From Hyphomicrobiales bacterium (GTDB lineage: Bacteria > Pseudomonadota > Alphaproteobacteria > Rhizobiales > Rhizobiaceae), in NCBI GenBank assembly GCA_900489925.1, contig UEHQ01000006.1:123943-187942 (forward strand): a stretch of DNA of 64,000 bases, written 5' to 3'. The notes beneath the pieces were generated by a model, which saw only the letters and a program-made list of their open reading frames with translations, did no database searches and was not told the origin of the DNA. Below are positions 27,262-34,828 of the stretch, in pieces. The first letter of the stretch is position 1. Every line of letters starts with the position of its first letter. The position numbers and the translations under genes are program-made.

Positions 27262-27505
27262 TTTTCCTCCTGCCTTGCTATCAGCCACAACTGTCGTCCC
27301 ACGGTCGAAAACCGTCAACTGAAACCTTGCACTAGGCCGCGCGAGTCACTGTCTGATCGCATGGCGTGTGCGCCATCGGCGAAACGACGTTCGTGACACA
27401 CGAGAACAGTCCTGCCGAGCAGGGCGAATTCCCAAGGAGGCAACCTGCCCAGGCCGTGCCCTTGGCAGGGTACGGGCACTATGCGGTGAGTTCGTGCCGC
27501 GTGAA

Positions 27506-28060
27506 TCAGACCGCGTCGCGCTCGGTGCGCAGGTTGGACACCACGCGCCGGTTCTGCACCTTGCAGGAACGGTTCGTGCAGTCGCGGACTTCCCGGTCGT
27601 TTCCATAACCCTTGGCCCAGACACGATTGGGATCCACGCCCTTCGACACGAGGTAGGCCATGGCCGCATCCGCGCGTTTCTGCGACAGCGATGTCATCGT
27701 TGAAGCCGACCCGGAATCGTCGGCAAATCCCTGCAGCTTGACCAGCCATTGAGGGTGGTTGTTGAGCCAGAGCGCCTGCTTGTCCAACGTCGCCTTGGCA
27801 ACGGGATCGAGCGTGGCCGAATCCTGCGTGAAGTAGGTGCGCCGGCCGACGTTCAGAATGAAGTCCTGTTCGCTGCCAGCCGCGACATTCTCGAAGCCGG
27901 GTGCCGGATCGTTGGTTTGCCCGGTCATGGGGGCAGGGGTGGGCTCTTCCACCTCGGCAAGTTCAGTGGTGCTGCAGGCAGCAAGTGTGAGAAGCATGGT
28001 CGCAGCGACAACCAGCCGCGAATATCCGGTTAAAGCAGACATCAGGGTGCTATTCCTCAT
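27506..28060 (-). CDS. Pal-like lipoprotein with OmpA peptidoglycan-binding domain
   Basis: A 184-residue envelope protein. The leader ends in the lipobox LTLAAC (about 24-29), so it is lipid-anchored in the outer membrane. After a linker, an OmpA-type domain (about 65-180) contains YFTQDSATLDPVAKATLDKQA, LQGFADDSGS and LSQKRADAAMAYLVSKGVD then NRVWAKGYG. The aspartate and arginine for diaminopimelate binding are present in these positions. It shares four bases with the upstream L,D-transpeptidase gene, suggesting joint action on the cell wall. It is shorter and more divergent than the housekeeping Pal. Confidence 0.8.
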   Translation of the reverse strand: MRNSTLMSALTGYSRLVVAATMLLTLAACSTTELAEVEEPTPAPMTGQTNDPAPGFENVAAGSEQDFILNVGRRTYFTQDSATLDPVAKATLDKQALWLNNHPQWLVKLQGFADDSGSASTMTSLSQKRADAAMAYLVSKGVDPNRVWAKGYGNDREVRDCTNRSCKVQNRRVVSNLRTERDAV

Positions 28061-28731
28061 TCGACCGGGTTGGCTTGGTTGATCTTGGCGGCACTTTCAG
28101 CCTGGTCGGCGATGTGCGGCAGGACCTGTACCGCGGTGCCGATGGGGCAACGCTGGTAGAGGTCGATGGCATCCTCGTTGAACATGCGGATGCAGCCGCT
28201 GGAGGCATCCTTCCCGATGCTGCCTGGCTCCAGGGTGCCGTGGAAGCGATAACCCGTATCGACGCCGTCACGAAGCAGATACATCGCACGCGGGCCAAGG
28301 GGGTTCTTCGGCGAGCCGCCGTCGACCGAGACGGGCAGTTCGGGGTGGCGCTCACGCATCTCCGGTGGCGGCGTCCAGCGCGGCCACAGCGCCTTCTGGT
28401 CGATCGTGGCACGGCCATACCATTTGAAGCCCTCGCGACCGACACCGACGCCATAGCGGATAGCGGTCTTGTTCTCCATGATCAGGTAGAGAAAGTGGTG
28501 GGTGGTATCGACAACGACGGTGCCGATTGGCTCGCTACTGAAGTATTTGACGACCTGGCGCTGCCACTTCCTGTCGATCCTGGAAAAGTTCGTGCTTCGG
28601 AACGTGACGCCATTGTCGACGCTTGTGCCCGAAAAATAGGACGCCGCCGCAGCGAAGACCGGCTCCTGAACGGCCATGGTACCGACCGAGGCCAAACCAC
28701 CAAGCAATAAATCCCTGCGCGTCCACCCCAT
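28057..28731 (-). CDS. L,D-transpeptidase (YkuD family)
   Basis: A 224-residue exported enzyme forming or editing 3-3 peptidoglycan cross-links or attaching lipoproteins. The catalytic motif HGTLEPGSIGKDASSGCIRM near the C-terminus contains the expected His, Ser-Gly-Cys and Arg. The N-terminus MGWTRRDLLLGGLASVG is a Tat-like leader; ATG at 28731 with GGGGGA upstream is preferred over a GTG at 28794 lacking a ribosome-binding site. It is translationally coupled to the Pal-like lipoprotein gene. Rhizobiales typically carry many such enzymes. Confidence 0.85.
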   Translation of the reverse strand: MGWTRRDLLLGGLASVGTMAVQEPVFAAAASYFSGTSVDNGVTFRSTNFSRIDRKWQRQVVKYFSSEPIGTVVVDTTHHFLYLIMENKTAIRYGVGVGREGFKWYGRATIDQKALWPRWTPPPEMRERHPELPVSVDGGSPKNPLGPRAMYLLRDGVDTGYRFHGTLEPGSIGKDASSGCIRMFNEDAIDLYQRCPIGTAVQVLPHIADQAESAAKINQANPVE

Positions 28732-29016
28732 CGGCAATTTCCCCCAAAAGCCAAGCAGCGAAGCGTCATGTAAAACAGATTTTTTATTTGCCACAAGACT
28801 AAAATTGAACTGTGCGCTGGTGGAACGGTCGACCCCCCTCTCGACACGGCGTTATGCCCAGCGTGCAAAACGGTCATTCTCTACAGAACCTTTATCATTG
28901 CGAGGTCTTGTTCCCAACCGCGGACGCGGAGACTGTCGCAAACGGCCAATCCCCCCAACCGGCAACCTCTCCAGAATGTAATACTTTTTCGCTGGCTCCA
29001 ACGTCATCTTACGTAT

Positions 29017-29042
29017 AAGTAAGCTTTAATTTAGCTTTACTT
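29017..29042. promoter_or_regulatory. Operator-like inverted repeat upstream of the ArsR gene
   Basis: AAGTAA (29017-29022) and TTACTT (29037-29042) form an inverted repeat with 14 bases between, and AAGCT with AGCTT are nested inside. It ends 11 bp before the ArsR start. ArsR proteins usually bind such AT-rich dyads over their own promoters, so autoregulation is likely. Confidence 0.4.
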
Positions 29043-29053
29043 GGTGAAATGAA

Positions 29054-29368
29054 ATGAATGATGACACGGCATTCGCCGCACAGGCGAAGCTTCTTGCCCT
29101 CCTCGCAAATGAGAAGCGTCTTCTCATCGCCTCGCATATTCTCGACGAGGAAATGAGCGTCAACGAACTCGCGGAAAAGGTCGGGCTCTCGCAATCAGCT
29201 CTTTCCCAGCATCTCGCGAAGTTTCGTGCCGCCAAGGCTGTCACAACCCGACGCGATGCTCAAACCGTGTACTATTCGACGTCGCACGAAGGAGTTCAAA
29301 AAATCCTCGAAGTGCTCGAGCAGCTGTTTGAACGGAAGACAGGAACCAAGATGGCAAAATCAATATAA
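29054..29368 (+). CDS. ArsR-family winged-helix regulator (NolR-like)
   Basis: A 104-residue dimeric regulator. The winged helix contains LLALLANEKRLLIASHIL, then MSVNELAEKVGLSQSALSQHLAKFRAAKAVTTRRDAQTVYYS; the SQSALSQHLAKFR recognition helix is close to that of rhizobial NolR. The ELCVC-type metal site of true ArsR proteins is absent, so metal sensing is not expected. It stands in front of a small PAS protein but separated by 88 bases. Regulation of nodulation or general genes by analogy with NolR is only a possibility. Confidence 0.85.
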   Translation: MNDDTAFAAQAKLLALLANEKRLLIASHILDEEMSVNELAEKVGLSQSALSQHLAKFRAAKAVTTRRDAQTVYYSTSHEGVQKILEVLEQLFERKTGTKMAKSI

Positions 29369-29456
29369 CTTCTGGATGTTAGGCACTTGCCTGAATTAGC
29401 AACTTGCGATGAACATCGCGCCAAGGCATGCTCAGACGCGGCTGGGAGGTGCAACG

Positions 29457-29858
29457 GTGCCAGACACAGAAAGCTTATTTGCCACCCAGATATCCAGCGA
29501 TCGGATGCCCGATACCGGCCTGTTCACTTGGGATATGAACGACGATCTCGTCTACGCAGATAGCGCATTGGCCGAACTATTTGGTCTCGATCCAACCGAG
29601 ACTGAAAGGGGATTGCCAGTGCAGACCTATCTTGACCGGGTGCATCCCGACGACGTTGCTGGACTAGCGAAACAGATCAGTGATGCCATCATCGCCCAAC
29701 ACCCGACTGTCCAACACTATCGGTCACAAAAGGCAGATGGTTCATACGTTCGCGTTTCCGCGTTCGGAAGATGCTTTCGGGACCGTGACGATAACCCCAT
29801 CCACTACGCTGGAATCATAGTGCCTGCCGAGACGTTCAGTGCTCGATCCAGCCACTGA
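29457..29858 (+). CDS. Single PAS-domain protein
   Basis: A 133-residue protein made of one PAS_3-type fold (about 15-125): DTGLFTWDMNDDLVYADSALAELFGL opens it and QHYRSQKADGSYVRVSAFGR then IHYAGIIVP closes it. GTG at 29457 preceded by GGGAGGT is preferred to ATG at 29409, which lacks a ribosome-binding site. There is no output domain, so it either partners with a separate kinase or is a sensor fragment. No ligand can be named. Confidence 0.7.
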   Translation: MPDTESLFATQISSDRMPDTGLFTWDMNDDLVYADSALAELFGLDPTETERGLPVQTYLDRVHPDDVAGLAKQISDAIIAQHPTVQHYRSQKADGSYVRVSAFGRCFRDRDDNPIHYAGIIVPAETFSARSSH

Positions 29859-29959
29859 AAAAATGAGTGACGCGAGCCATCCGAGAACTCAGTCGAAGGC
29901 GCCTCTATGTCAGGATTGCCGCAGACGACCGGTCGAAATGGCTCGCTTCGCCAGGAGCG

Positions 29960-31072
29960 TCAGGCCTTCGCGATGTGAACGTCGCGCGGCAGGCTGGAGA
30001 GAATCTCGGGGCCGTCCTCCCGGAGGATCACGATGTCCTCAAGCCGAATGCCGAAGCGGCCGGGAATGTAGATGCCGGGCTCGATCGAAAACACCATGCC
30101 TTCTTCCAACACCGTTTCCGAGGTCGCGGTGATATAGGGAGGCTCGTGGCCGTCGATGCCCATGCCATGGCCGGTGCGATGGACGAAATACTCACCATAG
30201 CCGGCATCGGTGATGACCCCGCGCGCAGCCGCATCGACCTCTTTGGCCTTCACACCGGGGCGCGCCGCCTTCAACGCGGCCTGGACCGCCTTCTCCACGA
30301 TGGAATGGATCTGGCCGTAGCCTTCTGGCGGCTGGCCGACCACTGCCATGCGCGTTATGTCGGAGGGAAAGCCCTGCTTGCGACCTCCGATATCGATGAC
30401 GACGGCATCACCTTCCTCGATCACGCGATCGCTGGTGGCGTGGTGCGGGAACGCGCCGTTGCCGCCTGCACCGACGATCCAGAACTGGGGAGAAGCACCT
30501 TCCGACGAGAAGTTCCCCTTGATGATATCGGCAAGTTCGAGCTCCGTCATTCCTGCCTTCACTGTGCTGAAAGCCTTCAGCATGGCGCGGTCGGCGATAC
30601 CTGCGTTCATCTTCAGCTTCTGATATTCCGCTGAATCCTTGCGCATGCGCAGGGCGCCGAGTGTCTCCGGGGTGAAGGACTTGCGCGTGTCAGCGGGCAG
30701 CGCATCGATGAGCAGGAGCGCGAAATCGGTGCGCATCGTTTCGTCGAGCACGACGAGGCCCGGCGCGGTGGCGTCGATGGCGTCGATGGCGGCCAGCGCT
30801 TCCTTCAGTGCGGCTTCAGGGCCCGTGTCGTCGGCCCAGGTGTGGAATGCAATATCGGTGCATTCGCGTGAGCCTTCAGCGTTGAGAACCGGCATCAGGA
30901 ATGCTTCCTTCGCTGGGGCGATCAACAACAGGCAGGGCCGTTCGTCGGGATGTGGGTGGAAGCCGAGCACCCAGTCCATATGGGAACCAGGCCCGATGGC
31001 GATGAGGCCGCTTCCAGTGGCAGCCATCCGTTCGCGGAGCGCGGCCAGTCGTTTGGTGACCTGTTCTGACAT
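29960..31072 (-). CDS. M24-family metallopeptidase (Xaa-Pro dipeptidase/creatinase type)
   Basis: A 370-residue two-domain enzyme of the pita-bread fold. The N-terminal creatinase domain spans about 1-130. The C-terminal metal domain has ligands in order: VVIDIGG, FPSDITR, HRTGHGMG, SIEPGIYIPG and GIRLEDIV. ATG at 31072 has GGGAGAAAAC before it. Members cleave C-N bonds next to proline or act on creatine or ectoine, so it may hydrolyse the ring-opened product made by the hydantoinase enzymes. It is the last gene of the twelve-gene run, after a 163-base gap with a hairpin. Confidence 0.85.
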   Translation of the reverse strand: MSEQVTKRLAALRERMAATGSGLIAIGPGSHMDWVLGFHPHPDERPCLLLIAPAKEAFLMPVLNAEGSRECTDIAFHTWADDTGPEAALKEALAAIDAIDATAPGLVVLDETMRTDFALLLIDALPADTRKSFTPETLGALRMRKDSAEYQKLKMNAGIADRAMLKAFSTVKAGMTELELADIIKGNFSSEGASPQFWIVGAGGNGAFPHHATSDRVIEEGDAVVIDIGGRKQGFPSDITRMAVVGQPPEGYGQIHSIVEKAVQAALKAARPGVKAKEVDAAARGVITDAGYGEYFVHRTGHGMGIDGHEPPYITATSETVLEEGMVFSIEPGIYIPGRFGIRLEDIVILREDGPEILSSLPRDVHIAKA

Positions 31073-31197
31073 GTTTTCTCCCTTCGAGATCAATTTGAGT
31101 TTGGGCAGACCTCTCCCGGCAAAAGCGAGGCAAGTCCGATCTTGGGTGCTCAACGGTTGCCTGACCGTTGGGGCCGGGGCCGAGGTCGCGGGTTAAG

Positions 31198-31222
31198 ACC
31201 CTCCCTCCTGTCGACGGAGGGT
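31198..31222 (-). promoter_or_regulatory. Stem-loop between racemase and peptidase genes
   Basis: ACCCTCC (31198-31204) pairs with GGAGGGT (31216-31222); a shifted pairing of CCCTCC (31203-31208) with GGAGGG gives a seven-base loop. It lies 14 bases after the racemase stop. There is no T-run, so it may slow rather than end transcription and set lower expression for the peptidase. Confidence 0.4.
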
Positions 31223-31235
31223 TGGGGGCTGTCCA

Positions 31236-32042
31236 TTAGTCAGCAACTACAATCCGGCTTCCGAACACGGGATCATTGCCTGCAAAGGCGTTGAACCGTG
31301 CGATCTCTTCCTCGCTGGGCGACTCGCAGGACCCCTTGCGGCTCGGTACCCAGCCGCACTGGCGCTTGAGAATGGCGGCATATTCGGCGCGCTTCAGTGC
31401 AGCGATCGAAGGGTCGATCACGGGCACGCCGAGATCGCGCTCGAGCTCCTTGTAGAAGCCGATCTCCATGGTGCAGCCGAGGATGAGTGACTCCGCGCCG
31501 CCCTCCTCCACGGCCCTGCGACCGGCAGCGAGCAGGCGCCGATTGGTTTCGTCGTGATCCTTCTGGAAGTCATCGACGCCGAGGCCGACATCGTAGAAGC
31601 CGGCGAGGCGTTCTTCGTGACCGTATTCCACGACGTTCCGCTTCATCTGGTTAACCCATTTGCGACGGCCGACGATGATGCCGAAACGGTTGGAGAGGCT
31701 GGCGGCGATTTCGCATGAGGAATTGCAGGGGGCGGTGATGATCATGTCGCCGGAGATTTCTCGGGCGTCATGCATAGCCGTATCGTAGAAGCAGCCAATC
31801 GCAAGCGCGTCGAAACCTTCTTCCGCGGCGGTTCGCACGGCACGCATGATGCCGCGCGTCACCAGCGCCTCGTAGGTGCGGAACTCGATATGCGAGAAGC
31901 CGTAGTGCTCGCGGGGCAGGGCGGTAACATGAACCTCGGTGCCCGGCAGCTTGTGGTCCCGGGCCATGTCGGCAAAGATCCGGTCGACGACAGGATCTTC
32001 TGCGACCGGGTTCAGATACATGATCTTGATCGGCTTCGTCAT
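31236..32042 (-). CDS. Asp/Glu/hydantoin racemase family protein
   Basis: A 268-residue cofactor-independent racemase-fold protein. The two catalytic-type cysteines lie in DALAIGCFYDTA (about 80-91) and ESLILGCTMEIG (about 183-194), with a further cysteine in TAPCNSS. The MKIxxLNPxAxDPxxDR-like N-terminus fits hydantoin racemases. It sits 12 bases after the oxidoreductase gene in the hydantoinase operon, consistent with interconversion of enantiomers of a hydantoin or amino-acid derivative. Some members are instead maleate isomerase-like, so the reaction is inferred. Confidence 0.82.
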   Translation of the reverse strand: MTKPIKIMYLNPVAEDPVVDRIFADMARDHKLPGTEVHVTALPREHYGFSHIEFRTYEALVTRGIMRAVRTAAEEGFDALAIGCFYDTAMHDAREISGDMIITAPCNSSCEIAASLSNRFGIIVGRRKWVNQMKRNVVEYGHEERLAGFYDVGLGVDDFQKDHDETNRRLLAAGRRAVEEGGAESLILGCTMEIGFYKELERDLGVPVIDPSIAALKRAEYAAILKRQCGWVPSRKGSCESPSEEEIARFNAFAGNDPVFGSRIVVAD

Positions 32043-32054
32043 TGGTGTGTCTCC

Positions 32055-33068
32055 TCAATTGCTGCCGTCGGCGGTCCGCACGACGATCTTTCCGCACTGG
32101 CTGTTGCCCAGCATGTGGTGATAGGCCTCACAGGTCCCCTCGAGGTTGAAGACCTTGTCGATGATCGGCCGGAACCGGCCTCCACGGATATTGTGCATGA
32201 CGAAGGCGATACCTTCAGCCAGCTCGCCGGGGAACATCACGTGGTTGAACATCGAATAGGGATGGAAGGTCGCCTTCACTCGAGTGAGCGGCAGGATGGG
32301 GATGATGGGATCCTGATCTTCGAGCTGCCCGTAGTTGAGGACTTTCGCTTCCCAGTTCAGCCCGTTGCAATAGTCGAGCGGGAAGGACCCGCTGACGGGA
32401 TCAAAGACGAGATCGGCGCCCTTGCCATCCGTGACGGCGCGGATCGCGGGCGAGAAGTCGACACCCTTTTCGGTGACGATGACATGGTCGGCGCCGACAC
32501 TGCGCAGGAAATCCACCTTGGATGGCTGGCGCGTCGTGGCAATCGCCATCGCGCCGACCGCCTTGGCGGTGTGGATCGCGCCGATTCCGGCGCTAGAGGC
32601 TGCGGCTGCGATGACCGCCGACTTTCCGGCAGAAAGTTGGCCTACGCTCACCAGCGCATAATAGGCGGTGAGATATTGCATCCAGACCGAGCAGGCCTCC
32701 TCGGCGGAGAAATTGTCGGGCCAGGGCGCGAGATAGCCTTCCGGCACGATGGCGAATTCGCCCTGCACGCCGTGTCGTTCGGACTGTGTGGTGTAGAAGG
32801 GAACAGTCGAGGCGCGGTCGCCGACCTTGACCCGCGTAACGCCGGGGCCGATGGCGTCGACGATGCCTGACGCCTCTGAACCAATCCGCGATGGGAGCTT
32901 CAACTCCGTGTAGTGCTGACCGGTGATGTAGAGGATATCGGCGCGATTGAGCGCGAAGGCCAGGATCTTCAGACGAACCTCACCGGGACCGGGCTCGGTA
33001 AGCGGCACGTCGCGGACCGTCAGGTGTTCGGGGCCTCCCAGCTTTTCGACATGAACGACTTTCGGCAT
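32055..33068 (-). CDS. Zinc-independent medium-chain dehydrogenase/quinone oxidoreductase-like protein
   Basis: A 337-residue MDR protein. It has the GroES-like domain (about 1-125, RIGSEASGIVDAIGPGVTRVKVGDR) and a Rossmann domain whose glycine motif is atypical (AAAASSAGIGAIHTAKAVGA), then GADHVIVTEKG and DLVFDPVSG. Structural zinc cysteines are missing, as in the quinone oxidoreductase group. It probably uses NADPH to reduce a carbonyl or alkene. In the operon it lies between hydantoinase B and the racemase, implying a redox step in the same pathway. Confidence 0.83.
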   Translation of the reverse strand: MPKVVHVEKLGGPEHLTVRDVPLTEPGPGEVRLKILAFALNRADILYITGQHYTELKLPSRIGSEASGIVDAIGPGVTRVKVGDRASTVPFYTTQSERHGVQGEFAIVPEGYLAPWPDNFSAEEACSVWMQYLTAYYALVSVGQLSAGKSAVIAAAASSAGIGAIHTAKAVGAMAIATTRQPSKVDFLRSVGADHVIVTEKGVDFSPAIRAVTDGKGADLVFDPVSGSFPLDYCNGLNWEAKVLNYGQLEDQDPIIPILPLTRVKATFHPYSMFNHVMFPGELAEGIAFVMHNIRGGRFRPIIDKVFNLEGTCEAYHHMLGNSQCGKIVVRTADGSN

Positions 33069-33162
33069 CGCGCAATTCCTCCGACGATGAAGGGAACGAC
33101 AACCCCGCGGCGGCCGGTGAGGCCGCCCTTTCGAGCGGGGCTGTGCTTGTTTCGTGAGCCGA

Positions 33163-34827
33163 TCAGGCCTTCACGCCATAGACCGCGGCGGCGTGCTCGG
33201 CCGTGAGATAGCCGTTCTTCACGTCCTCGCGGACCAGGGCCGGATCGCGATCCCTGGGATTGCCCATGCCGCCACCGGCGCCGGTCATGATGCGGATGAC
33301 GTCATCTTTATCGACGCGGATGCCGGAGCCGAAGGCATAGCGCTCCGACGTGCCGTCGGTGCGCATCACCACTGCGTGGTTGGACGAGCCTTCATTGCCG
33401 CCATCAAGCGACCAGGGCAGGATCTTCGACCGGGTATAGCCAAGCGTCAGGAAGGAATTGTCACGACGGATGCGATAGTCCATGCGGATGCCGCGACCGC
33501 CGCGCCATTGGCCTTCACCACCCGGATCCGTGTTGAGCTCCATCCGATCGACGAAGAGGCCGTTGCGTGCTTCGGATATTTCCGCCGGGCAATTGTAGGT
33601 CTCGCCGTGCACCGCCGAGAAGATGGCGCTGTTGCCGTCCTGGCCGGTGCTGGCTCCCCAACCGCCGATCTGTGGCTCGATGATCGTATATTGACGGCCG
33701 GTATCGGGGTGGATGCCGCCGATGAAGGTGCCGGCGATCGAGGAGAAGTGGCCGGCTGGCAGCTTCTCCGGAATATGTGGCGCAAGGCAGCGCCAGACCA
33801 GGTCGTTGCCGCGAATGCCTATCTCGTAATAGAAGCCGACCGCTGCCGGTTCCCTGGCGTGGAACGTCGTGCCCTCGGTTGTCAGTACCTTGAGAGGACG
33901 GAACGAGCCTTCGTTGGCCGGCGAATCCGGGGAGGTCAGCGCCTTGAAGATGACCTGCATCGAAACCAGCGTGTCGTCATAGCCGGCATTCGACGGGCCA
34001 TCGTCCTGCTCGGGATTGTCGCGCAGGTCGATGATGAACTCGGTGTCCGAAATGGTCACCTTGACGTTGAAGAAGCGACCGTCGTCCTGCTCCTCCGTCA
34101 GTTCAAAGGTGCCATGCGGCAACGTCGCGAGTGCTGCGAGTGCGATCTTCTCGCCGTGATCCATGAAGCCGGCCATGGCGGCCTCGAAGGTCGCCACGCC
34201 ATACTTGGTGGCGAGGTCGACGAGGCGCTTGGAACCGATGCGAACGGCGGCGATTGCCGCCCATAGGTCGCCTTCGAGAAAATCAGGCATGCGGGAGTTG
34301 ACGGTAATGATGTCGAAAATACCCGGGATTGCGTTGCCACGGGAGATCATCTTGATCGCCGGCAAGCGCAGGCCTTCCTGGAAGATTTCCGTCGCATCGG
34401 CCGAGAGCGAACCCGGTGACTTGCCGCCGACATCCGAATTGTGAGCGATATTGGCCGTCCAAGCGATGATGCGACCCTCGGCAAAGACCGGCATGCAGAC
34501 GACGAGGTCGTTGAGATGTGTCACGCCGCCATAGTAGGGGTCGTTGGTGATGAAGACGTCACCGGGCTCGATATCGCCGGGCTTCGAAAACTTTTCCAGG
34601 AGCACCTTCACGGACTTGTCGAGTACGCCGATGAAACCCGGGATGCCGGCGCCGGACGAGGCAAGCTGGCCCACGGCGTCGGTGATGCCCGTGCCCATGT
34701 CGAGCACTTCGTAGATGATCGAGCTCATCGCCGTCTTGCGCATGGCCGCGAACATTTCGTCGGCGGTCGCCTGAAGCGAGTTCTGGATGATTTCGAGCGT
34801 GATCGGATCGTGTGTTACCGTGCTCAT
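33163..34827 (-). CDS. hyuB: Hydantoinase/oxoprolinase B subunit (HyuB family)
   Basis: A 554-residue subunit beginning MSTVTHDPITLEIIQNSL, the usual HyuB N-terminus. Further family marks are SSIIYEVLDMGTGITD, VFITNDPYYGGVTHLND, AHNSDVGGKSPGS and GGNEGSSNH, with the glycine-rich TGAGGGMGNPRDRDP near the end. Start at 34827 leaves one base after the HyuA stop. With HyuA it forms an ATP-dependent amidohydrolase opening cyclic imides or lactams such as N-methylhydantoin, 5-oxoproline or caprolactam. Which ring is the substrate cannot be read from the sequence. Confidence 0.88.
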   Translation of the reverse strand: MSTVTHDPITLEIIQNSLQATADEMFAAMRKTAMSSIIYEVLDMGTGITDAVGQLASSGAGIPGFIGVLDKSVKVLLEKFSKPGDIEPGDVFITNDPYYGGVTHLNDLVVCMPVFAEGRIIAWTANIAHNSDVGGKSPGSLSADATEIFQEGLRLPAIKMISRGNAIPGIFDIITVNSRMPDFLEGDLWAAIAAVRIGSKRLVDLATKYGVATFEAAMAGFMDHGEKIALAALATLPHGTFELTEEQDDGRFFNVKVTISDTEFIIDLRDNPEQDDGPSNAGYDDTLVSMQVIFKALTSPDSPANEGSFRPLKVLTTEGTTFHAREPAAVGFYYEIGIRGNDLVWRCLAPHIPEKLPAGHFSSIAGTFIGGIHPDTGRQYTIIEPQIGGWGASTGQDGNSAIFSAVHGETYNCPAEISEARNGLFVDRMELNTDPGGEGQWRGGRGIRMDYRIRRDNSFLTLGYTRSKILPWSLDGGNEGSSNHAVVMRTDGTSERYAFGSGIRVDKDDVIRIMTGAGGGMGNPRDRDPALVREDVKNGYLTAEHAAAVYGVKA

Positions 34828-34828
34828 G

